Shown piece by piece: positions 1 through 6,300 of a stretch of 6,701 nt of DNA. This DNA is from Alphaproteobacteria bacterium (GTDB lineage Bacteria > Pseudomonadota > Alphaproteobacteria > RF32 > CAG-239): assembly GCA_017958895.1 (NCBI GenBank), contig JAGDBT010000126.1, forward strand, positions 1 to 6,701. The letters are read 5' to 3'. Position numbers and translations under genes: made by a program. Positions within the stretch are counted from its first letter, which is position 1; every line of letters begins with the position of its first letter. Under the pieces are notes generated by a model. The model was not told the origin of the DNA. It did no database searches and was given only the letters and a program-made list of their open reading frames with translations.

Positions 1-257
1 ATCATAACACTGTCTATCATAACGTTATAAGTGTTCATAAAATAGAAAGTCACGGCATTTCCGATTAAAATAAGCCCAATCAGAGGCTTTACCAACCATC
101 TGAAAATAAAAAACAAACAAATAACAAAGGCACAACCGGCAGAAATAACTAACGACCAAAAGCTAAAATTGCAGGCAATCAGATTAAGCCCTGCCAAATA
201 AAGCGAAAACACCAAAATTATCCCGAATATGCCTGTTTTGAACAACTTATCTTCCAT
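1..257 (-). CDS. EptA-like lipid A phosphoethanolamine transferase, N-terminal fragment (3' end off the left edge)
   Basis: The reverse strand reads 85 codons without a stop from an ATG at 257 to the window edge. Seen: a short charged start (MEDKLFK), then three hydrophobic segments at about residues 9-28, 33-53 and 56-72. The third runs into YFMNTYNVMIDSVM. That motif matches the family pattern YFMxxYxVxID at the end of the membrane domain (DUF1705/EptA_B_N) of phosphoethanolamine transferases. Family knowledge: these are inner-membrane enzymes with a periplasmic alkaline-phosphatase-like domain that moves phosphoethanolamine from phosphatidylethanolamine to lipid A or core sugars, lowering surface charge and raising polymyxin resistance. 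The catalytic domain (Zn ligands, Thr nucleophile) lies outside the window, so substrate (EptA, EptB, or related) cannot be decided. The start is supported by AAAGGAGA at 267-274, 9 nt upstream. The gene is divergent from mlaA. Confidence 0.75.
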   Translation of the reverse strand, partial: MEDKLFKTGIFGIILVFSLYLAGLNLIACNFSFWSLVISAGCAFVICLFFIFRWLVKPLIGLILIGNAVTFYFMNTYNVMIDSVM

Positions 258-266
258 AAAGTTAAT

Positions 267-274
267 TCTCCTTT
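267..274 (-). promoter_or_regulatory. Ribosome binding site of the phosphoethanolamine transferase gene
   Basis: Read on the minus strand this is AAAGGAGA, a near-perfect anti-16S match. It lies 9 nt before the ATG at 257, which fixes the start of the truncated gene. Confidence 0.7.
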
Positions 275-361
275 GTAGCTTCTCTCAAGTATATCTTAGA
301 GGCATTTATTTTTTTTACAAACCTTTTTTGCAAAATATTCTCGTCATTCTCACTTTTTTTG

Positions 362-390
362 TTGATTTATCCTTATTGTACTTCTATATT
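362..390 (+). promoter_or_regulatory. Predicted sigma-70-type promoter for mlaA-mlaC
   Basis: TTGATT (362-367) and TATATT (385-390) are separated by exactly 17 bp, matching 4/6 and 5/6 of the housekeeping consensus. Transcription would start near 397, giving a leader of about 17 nt that contains the GAGGG ribosome binding site at 404-408. It lies in a T-rich divergent spacer. No operator-like palindrome was seen. Predicted from sequence only. Confidence 0.5.
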
Positions 391-413
391 ATTGGCAATA
401 AAAGAGGGATAAA

Positions 414-1184
414 ATGAAAAAACTTGTAAAAATATTCGGATTGGTCGCTGTAATAATATCGCTTTTTGTTGCTCCTCTGCGAGCAGAAGAAAACGATGAT
501 TCCGCTTTGGAAACTTATAATCGTGCCATGTTTAATTTCAATTCCGTTTTGGATCATTATATTATCAAACCGATTGCCAAAGGTTATCGGGCCATCACCA
601 ACGGTTTTATCCGTGAACGCGTACATGATTTTTACGCCAACTTAAAAGAGCCGGTATCCATGATAAATCATACCTTACAGGGCAATTTTGCAGACTCGGG
701 AAAATCTCTCGGTCGTTTTGCCGTAAATTCCACATTGGGATTGTTGGGAACTTTTGATGTGGCTTCCGGCTGGGGACTGGCCGATAATAAAACCGATTTT
801 GATAAAACGCTCGCAAAATGGTGTGTTCCGGATGGTCCGTTTATCGTGTTGCCGATTTTAGGTCCGAGCACTCCGCGTGCCACCGCCGGAACGGTTGCCG
901 ATATGTTTGCATCCCCTACTTTCTGGGCTGATTATTACGCAACCTTCGGTAATGATTGGGAAAAATACAGTTTCTACTATGGTATCACCGCACTCGGTTT
1001 TATCAGCCTGCGTGAAGAAAATATAGAACTTTTGGATAATTTGACCGCTAATTCGGTTGACCCGTACAGCACCATAAAATCGGCTTATATACAAAATCGT
1101 TTGAAAATCGGTTCCTGCTCTGATAAAAATGCTCCACAGACCGCTGCAAGTTATGATTTTGATTTTGAAGACGAAGACTTTTAA
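414..1184 (+). CDS. mlaA: MlaA (VacJ) family outer-membrane phospholipid-trafficking protein
   Basis: 256 residues. Family knowledge: MlaA sits in the outer membrane beside porins and removes phospholipid from the outer leaflet, passing it to periplasmic MlaC, so the lipid asymmetry is kept. Seen: a Sec signal peptide at residues 1-24 (MKKLVK, hydrophobic core, PLRA before EEN). Family blocks follow in order: YNRAMFNFN (35-43), LKEP (77-80), RFAVNSTLGLLGTFDVA (101-117), a TLAKWCVPDGPF-VLPILGPS block (132-152), and YSTIKSAYIQNR (218-229), which matches the C-terminal signature YxxxRxAYLQxR. Oddities: there is no cysteine in or near the signal peptide, so the usual lipoprotein anchor is missing. 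The only cysteines are C137 and C235. The protein ends in an acidic-aromatic tail (248-256). GAGGG at 404-408 supports the start. mlaC follows after 15 nt, so the two are probably co-transcribed. Confidence 0.92.
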   Translation: MKKLVKIFGLVAVIISLFVAPLRAEENDDSALETYNRAMFNFNSVLDHYIIKPIAKGYRAITNGFIRERVHDFYANLKEPVSMINHTLQGNFADSGKSLGRFAVNSTLGLLGTFDVASGWGLADNKTDFDKTLAKWCVPDGPFIVLPILGPSTPRATAGTVADMFASPTFWADYYATFGNDWEKYSFYYGITALGFISLREENIELLDNLTANSVDPYSTIKSAYIQNRLKIGSCSDKNAPQTAASYDFDFEDEDF

Positions 1185-1199
1185 GAAAGGACTAATATA

Positions 1200-1796
1200 A
1201 TGAAAAAACTTTTCGCGTTCGTTTTTACCGCCTTGTTGTTTTCGGTTTCCGTTGCCCGAGCCGATGTTGACTCGGCAAAAGCCGAACAATTTATCAAAAA
1301 CGTTACGACTCAGGGCATTGAGGAACTCATTAACTCCGATGTTTCCGAAAAAGTAAGACAAGAACGTTTTACCAAGCTTTTTAATCAGGATTTGGATCTG
1401 GATTTTATCGGCAAATTTGTTCTCGGTCGCTATTGGCGAACCGCCACGCCGAAACAACGCGATGAGTTTATTGATGTTTATCGCAAACTCAACATTCAAA
1501 CCTGGTCGCAACGTTTTAACGAATTCAAGGGTCGCCACTTTGAATTTATCGGCACGGAAAAGTCAAAATCTGCCGATCAGTTGTTCATAAACACCCAAGT
1601 TCCGATGAACGAAGGTAATCCGGCCTCCGTAAAGTGGCGCGTTAAAGATACCGACGGTGCTTTGCGCATTGTTGACATCATTATTGAAAATGTCAGCTTG
1701 GCACAAACCGCTCGCAGCGAATATACCTCGTATATTCAAAAATCACCGGATGGTGTTGACGGACTGATAAAAGATCTTAAAGCCCGATTAAAATAA
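1200..1796 (+). CDS. mlaC: MlaC (Ttg2D) family periplasmic phospholipid-binding protein
   Basis: 198 residues, slightly shorter than E. coli MlaC (about 211). Family knowledge: a soluble periplasmic carrier that holds phospholipid acyl chains in a hydrophobic pocket and shuttles between MlaA at the outer membrane and the MlaFEDB ABC complex in the inner membrane. Seen: signal peptide at residues 1-21 with a clean ARA cleavage site before DVD, then a helical region with the family block FIGKFVLGRYWRTATPKQRDEF (69-90). The beta-sheet part follows with VKWRVKD (144-150), LRIVDIIIENVSLAQTARSEY (155-175) and a C-terminal GLIKDLKARLK. GAAAGGA at 1185-1191, 8 nt before the ATG, supports the start. 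HpnM of hopanoid clusters belongs to the same family, but adjacency to mlaA favours MlaC. No mlaD, mlaE or mlaF lies nearby. Confidence 0.88.
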   Translation: MKKLFAFVFTALLFSVSVARADVDSAKAEQFIKNVTTQGIEELINSDVSEKVRQERFTKLFNQDLDLDFIGKFVLGRYWRTATPKQRDEFIDVYRKLNIQTWSQRFNEFKGRHFEFIGTEKSKSADQLFINTQVPMNEGNPASVKWRVKDTDGALRIVDIIIENVSLAQTARSEYTSYIQKSPDGVDGLIKDLKARLK

Positions 1797-1801
1797 TTTT
1801 T

Positions 1802-1832
1802 TGCTATTGCTATTTGCTATAATATCTGCTAT
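1802..1832 (+). repeat. Four short direct repeats of TGCTAT
   Basis: TGCTAT occurs at 1802, 1808, 1815 and 1827 within 31 bp of the spacer between mlaC and the next gene, with copy-to-copy steps of 6, 7 and 12. The repeats overlap the predicted promoter at 1807-1835. They could be a protein-binding array or chance low complexity. There is no hairpin with a T-run here, so mlaC has no visible intrinsic terminator and transcription may read through. Confidence 0.6.
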
Positions 1833-1835
1833 ATT
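1807..1835 (+). promoter_or_regulatory. Predicted promoter for the 115-residue hypothetical gene
   Basis: TTGCTA (1807-1812) and TATATT (1830-1835) are 17 bp apart, matching the consensus at 4/6 and 5/6. The architecture and the -10 are the same as those of the predicted mlaA promoter. Transcription would start near 1842, leaving a 25-nt leader with GGAG at 1851-1854. A second TATAAT at 1818-1823 has no partner -35. Confidence 0.4.
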
Positions 1836-1866
1836 GTGAACAACATTTGCGGAGTGTGCGGTTTAT

Positions 1867-2214
1867 ATGATTGTTGACGGCAATAACAGTAAACAGAGAA
1901 ACATCATAATAAATAAATGTTTTTACCAAACCACGGTAAAAATAATGCAGTTTTTTGCCCAAAAAGGCAGCGGCGATTTTGCCAATAAAACCATTGAGGT
2001 TATAGCGGCCTATCACGATGTGGCGCAAAAAAAGAAACGCAATAACTTTGATAAAGATTACAACACAGCTTTTGAAACCATCGACGATGCCATAAAAAAC
2101 GTGGCTAATCAGGTGTTTTATGTTTATGGCGCGGAAAGCTATGAAAAAGCCTATGATTCTTTCCGTAATTACAATTATGTGCAGACTATCCGCAATCAAC
2201 TGCACAAAAAGTAA
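1867..2214 (+). CDS. Conserved-looking hypothetical protein, 115 residues, no recognised family
   Basis: I do not recognise this protein. It is rich in Asn, Lys and Tyr. There is no signal peptide or membrane segment, so it is probably cytoplasmic. It looks largely helical: amphipathic stretches fall at about residues 18-33 (CFYQTTVKIMQFFAQK), 39-57 (AYHDVAQKK at its end) and 66-85. A basic patch KKKR lies at 55-58 and a Tyr-rich segment (YVYGAESYEKAYDSFRNY) at 85-102. A stop at 1837-1839 rules out a longer form, and no alternative start precedes the ATG. GGAG at 1851-1854 is 12 nt upstream, somewhat far. An opposite-strand reading frame covers most of it but begins with GTG, has no ribosome binding site and codes for an Ile/Phe-rich chain typical of antisense to a Lys/Asn-rich gene. 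The plus strand is therefore preferred. Whether it belongs with mlaA-mlaC is unknown. Confidence 0.6.
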   Translation: MIVDGNNSKQRNIIINKCFYQTTVKIMQFFAQKGSGDFANKTIEVIAAYHDVAQKKKRNNFDKDYNTAFETIDDAIKNVANQVFYVYGAESYEKAYDSFRNYNYVQTIRNQLHKK

Positions 2215-2245
2215 ACTGTGTACCGTTAAAATTTTCCGTTGTTAA

Positions 2246-2274
2246 TTGACATCTTTTGTTCAATAATAAACCAT
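2246..2274 (+). promoter_or_regulatory. Possible gpsA promoter (perfect -35, weak -10)
   Basis: A perfect TTGACA lies at 2246-2251 in the 84-bp spacer before gpsA. At the standard 17-bp distance the -10 would be AACCAT (2269-2274), only 3/6. Better AT-rich hexamers (TAATAA at 2264) are too close. Either the promoter is activator-dependent or the -35 match is fortuitous. Confidence 0.3.
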
Positions 2275-2286
2275 CTTAAGTAATAC

Positions 2287-2292
2287 GGAGAG
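2287..2292 (+). promoter_or_regulatory. Ribosome binding site that selects the second ATG of gpsA
   Basis: GGAGAG directly abuts an ATG at 2293, leaving no spacing for initiation there. It sits 6-8 nt before the next in-frame ATG at 2299, which is ideal. The shorter start is therefore called. Confidence 0.7.
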
Positions 2293-2298
2293 ATGGTT

Positions 2299-3264
2299 AT
2301 GGAACAGGTTTCGGTTATAGGTTGCGGCCGTTGGGGTACTTTTTTGGGCTGGTATATGGCAAATTATTGTCACGCGGATACGGTTTTAATGTATGATATG
2401 CCAAATTCCCCTACTTATCTTCAGCTGCTAAACGAACGTAAAAACGATTATTTGACGCTCAGCGACAATATGTTATTAACCTCAGACATTCAAGAAGTCT
2501 TGAAAAATGATTTCATTATCATATCCATAAGTTGCCAGAACTTGCGCAAATTAGCCAAGCAACTCAATACTTATAATCTCGACGGCAAAACCTTCTTGCT
2601 CGCCATGAAAGGCTTAGAAGAGCCGTCTGCCGAAATTTTGGCCGATGTTTTTGCTCAGGAAGTAAAACAAAATGTCCATATCGCCACCTTAGGCGGCCCG
2701 GGACATGTTGAAGATTATATGCGTAAAGTTCCTTCTGCCGCAGTTATCGACAGCTTTGAACATGAAACTCAAGACCGCGTCATCAAGCTTATGCACAGTG
2801 ACTTAATTCGCCTTTATTACGGTTCCGATATTATCGGCAATCAGGTCGGGGCGGCACTTAAAAACGTTATCGGCTTGGCTGCCGGAATTTTGGACGGTCT
2901 AGGTTGGTACGGGCTCAAAGGTGCTCTGATGGCTCGCGCCCCTATCGAGGTCGGCAGATTAATAAAATTCAAAGGCGGAAACCCGGAATCCGTTTACGGA
3001 CTTGCGCATTTGGGAGATTATGAAGCCACTCTGTTTTCTCGTAACAGCCACAATCGTATGTTCGGTGAAAACTTTGCCAAAGGTGAACCTTATACCAAAC
3101 TGGCCGAGGGAGTTGATACTTTGCGCGCCGTTAAAGCTATTGCCGACAAAGAGCATATAGATATGCCTATTTGCCAAGCCTTATATAAGGTTATATTTGA
3201 AAAGGCCGACATCAAACAGACTATCAGAGAACTCTTTGAACGTTCCTTAAAAAAAGAATTTTAA
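2299..3264 (+). CDS. gpsA: NAD(P)-dependent glycerol-3-phosphate dehydrogenase (GpsA family, divergent)
   Basis: 321 residues from ATG 2299 (323 from ATG 2293, which is rejected on ribosome-site spacing). Family role: cytoplasmic reduction of dihydroxyacetone phosphate to sn-glycerol-3-phosphate, the backbone for phospholipid synthesis. Seen: the Rossmann dinucleotide motif GCGRWG at 8-13, with the family's WGT. The conserved lysine of MKG is at 104, followed by a GPGHVEDYM segment at 133-141 where GPSxAxEV is usual. The catalytic lysine lies in GAALKNVIGLAAGILDGLG (K188). D240 is in GLAHLGD and the substrate-site NR pair in SHNRMFG (252-253). Differences from typical GpsA: LKGALMARA replaces NxKAALITRG, and ATLFSRN replaces LTCTxxxSRN. 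An acidic D33 ends the second strand (VLMYD), which usually favours NAD over NADP (inference). All catalytic residues are kept, so an active enzyme is likely, but a paralogue with a related substrate is possible. Confidence 0.85.
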   Translation: MEQVSVIGCGRWGTFLGWYMANYCHADTVLMYDMPNSPTYLQLLNERKNDYLTLSDNMLLTSDIQEVLKNDFIIISISCQNLRKLAKQLNTYNLDGKTFLLAMKGLEEPSAEILADVFAQEVKQNVHIATLGGPGHVEDYMRKVPSAAVIDSFEHETQDRVIKLMHSDLIRLYYGSDIIGNQVGAALKNVIGLAAGILDGLGWYGLKGALMARAPIEVGRLIKFKGGNPESVYGLAHLGDYEATLFSRNSHNRMFGENFAKGEPYTKLAEGVDTLRAVKAIADKEHIDMPICQALYKVIFEKADIKQTIRELFERSLKKEF

Positions 3265-3285
3265 TTTTCAGTGTTTTCAAACAAC

Positions 3286-3327
3286 AAAAAAGCGTTATAC
3301 CCGAGAGTATAACGCTTTTTTTATTTT
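3286..3327 (+). terminator. Bidirectional intrinsic terminator between gpsA and rpoC
   Basis: A perfect 10-bp stem pairs AGCGTTATAC (3291-3300) with GTATAACGCT (3307-3316) around a 6-nt loop (CCGAGA). An A-run (3286-3291) precedes it and a T-run (3316-3322, then ATTTT) follows. Read on either strand it gives a hairpin followed by a U-tract. It lies 22 nt past the gpsA stop and just past the rpoC stop, so it can end both convergent transcripts. Confidence 0.92.
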
Positions 3328-3340
3328 CTCATTGCAGAAA

Positions 3341-6300
3341 TTATTCTTCTGCAGCGTCTTCTATTGCCGCAGCGGCAGCCTCTTCCTGAGCGGCTTGTTT
3401 CATTTCCAGAATTTCTTTATCGTTTTGGGCGGCAACCTTACGCAAAGAACGTAAAACACTACCCGTACCGGCCGGAATCAAACGACCGACGATAACATTT
3501 TCTTTCAAGCCTTTCAGGTCATCAACTTTGCCTTCAACAGCAGCTTCCGTCAACACGCGAGTTGTTTCTTGGAAGGAGGCAGCCGAGATGAACGACTTGG
3601 TTTGCAGGCTGGCTTTGGTAATACCCAACAATACCGGATCGGCAACAGCCGGGTTACCGCCTTCTGCAATTACCTTTTCGTTTTCAAGCTCGAAAACATC
3701 TCTGTCCACTTGTTCGCCGAGCAAGAATGTTGTGTCGCCCGGAGCCGTAATTTCAACTTTCTTCAACATCTGAGAAACAATCACCTCAATGTGTTTATCG
3801 TTGATGTTTACGCCTTGCAGACGATATACGGCCTGAACTTCCTGAACCAGATATTCTGCCAATTTTTCAACACCCAACACACGCAAAATATCATGCGGTG
3901 CCGGTGTGCCGTCAACCAGCAAATCACCTTTCTTGACCTGGTCGCCGTCTTGAACTACCAAACGACGTCCCTTCGGAATTAAGTATTCGACAGGTGTTCC
4001 TTCTTCAGGAATAACGGTAATACGTTGTTTGGCTTTATAATCTTTGCCGTATTCCACCATACCGTCAACATCGGAAATAATCGCCGGATCCTTAGGACGA
4101 CGAGCTTCAAACAACTCGGCAACCCTCGGCAAACCACCGGTAATATCCTTAGTCTTAGTGCTTTCTCTCGGAATACGGGCAATAATATCACCGACTTTTA
4201 TTTCATCACCGTTATCAACGTTCAGCACGGCATCTACGGAAAGGTAATAACGAACTTCCTTACCATTATCCATTTTCACCGCTTTACCTTTGGCATCTTT
4301 CAAGACGATACTTGGTTTCAATCCGGCATTGGCAATCGGACCGGACTGCCAGTCAATAACCATTTTGGAACTGATACCGGTTGTTTCATCCATATTTTCT
4401 TTCATGGATACATTCGGAATTAAGTCAACCAACTGAGCAATACCAGCTCTTTCCGAAATAACCGGTGTCATAAACGGATCCCATTCGGCAACTTTCTGAC
4501 CCTTGGAAACTTCTGTTCCCTCTTTTACCAAAACTTTGGCGCCGTAAGGAATGTGATGGCGCGATTTTTCGCGTCCCTGACTATCCTCAATTACTATATC
4601 GCAGTTACGTGAAAGAACAATCAAATCTCCGTCAGAATTTGTTACATAGTGAGTATTTTCCAACTTAATGATACCACCGAAAGGAACTTCAATGGTTGAT
4701 TGTTCGGCTGATTTTGAAGCCGCACCGCCGATATGGAAGGTACGAAGAGTTAACTGTGTACCAGGTTCACCGATGGATTGAGCGGCAATAACACCGACCG
4801 CTTCACCGATACTTACCGGAGTACCTCTGGCCAAATCACGTCCGTAACAAGCGGCGCAAACACCGTGTTCGCTGGCGCATGTCAAAACAGAACGGATTTT
4901 AACCTGTTCAACACCGGCTTTTTCAACCTTCTCCACATCTCTTTCATCAATCAGTTTGCCTTTTTCTACCAAAACTTCATCGGTATTTTCCGGATTAAGA
5001 ATATCTTCGGCAGCGGTTCTGCCCAAAATTCTCTCACCGATGGAAGCGATAACATTACCGCCGTCCACAACCGGACGAACAATAATACCGCGTTCCGTAC
5101 CGCAATCGGTTTCGGTAATTACCACATCTTGTCCCACATCAACCAAACGACGGGTCAAATAACCGGCGTTAGCTGTTTTCAAAGCCGTATCGGCCAAACC
5201 TTTACGAGCACCGTGAGTGGAGTTAAAGTATTCCGACACCGTCAAACCTTCTTTGAAGTTAGAGATAATCGGTTGTTCAATAATTTCACCCGACGGCTTG
5301 GCCATCAAACCGCGCATACCTGCCAATTGGCGCATTTGTGCCGCACTACCGCGGGCGCCGGAATCGGCCATCATAAATACGGAGTTATATGAGCCGTGGT
5401 CAGGCTTAGAAATATTCTTCATCATCTCATCAGCCACCTTATCGGTACAAGCTGCCCAGATATCAACGACTTTATTATATTTTTCGCCCTTGGTAATCAA
5501 ACCGTTTTGATATTGCTGTTCAAATTCCTTAACCTGAGCTGAAGTCTCATCAATCAACTTTTGCTTGGAAGCCGGAACAATCAAATCGTCCTTACCGAAA
5601 GAAATTCCCGATAAGCAAGCGTATCTGTAACCCAAACTCATAATGGCATCAGCCATAATACAGGTTTCTTTGCCGCCGCAAACACGGTAAACTTCATCAA
5701 TAATCTGCGAAATTTGTTTCTTCTTTACCAAACGGTTAACCAAAGAGAACGGTACACCCTCTTTCTTAGGCAAAATATCTGAAACGATAATGCGTCCCGG
5801 AGTTGTATCAACTATTCCCTTATGGAATTTACCATCATCTCCGACATATTCCATACGGCATTTGATTTTAGAGTGCAAATCAACCGTTTTGGCATTCAAA
5901 GCCAATAAACATTCTTCCGGATTGGCAAAAATACTGCCTTCACCAATCATACCGTCTGCTTCATAAGTCAGGTAATAAATACCCAAAACCATATCTTGTG
6001 ACGGCACGATAATCGGCTTACCGGAAGCCGGAGACAATACGTTGTTTGACGACATCATCAAAACACGAGCTTCCAACTGAGCTTCAATTGACAACGGAAC
6101 ATGGACAGCCATTTGGTCACCATCGAAGTCGGCGTTAAATGCCGTACAAGCCAACGGATGCAAGTGAATAGCTTTACCTTCAACCAACACCGGTTCATAA
6201 GCTTGAATACCCAAACGGTGCAAAGTCGGAGCACGGTTTAACAATACCGGATGCTCTCTGATGACTTCTTCCAAAATATCCCAAACTTCCGGACGTTCTT

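Noticed and set aside
288..320. Possible minus-strand promoter for the phosphoethanolamine transferase gene (TTGTAA, 16 bp, TAAGAT; or TATACT alone)
   Set aside because: The paired hexamers match only 4/6 each. The better -10 (TATACT at 288-293) has no -35 at proper distance. Too weak to list as a feature.
229..417. Small plus-strand frame of 62 codons in the divergent spacer
   Set aside because: It overlaps the start of the phosphoethanolamine transferase gene and the mlaA promoter. It is made of T-rich spacer sequence (Leu/Phe/Tyr runs) and has no ribosome site.
858..1538. Long minus-strand open frame (226 codons) spanning mlaA and mlaC
   Set aside because: It is antisense to two clear family members, has no recognisable domain and crosses a gene boundary. 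It is a shadow of the plus-strand codon use.
1821..1835. Small inverted repeat AATAT-CTGCT-ATATT after mlaC as a terminator
   Set aside because: The stem is five A/T pairs with no G/C and no following T-run. It is not stable enough for intrinsic termination.
1810..2205. Minus-strand frame of 131 codons opposite the 115-residue gene
   Set aside because: It starts at GTG with no ribosome site. Its Ile/Phe-rich content looks like the complement of a Lys/Asn-rich gene, and it would overlap the promoter of the plus-strand gene.
4778..5392. Long plus-strand open frame (204 codons) within rpoC
   Set aside because: It lies entirely opposite highly conserved rpoC sequence (zinc site, bridge helix). 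Its low-complexity Thr/Asn/Phe composition is what antisense of rpoC would give.
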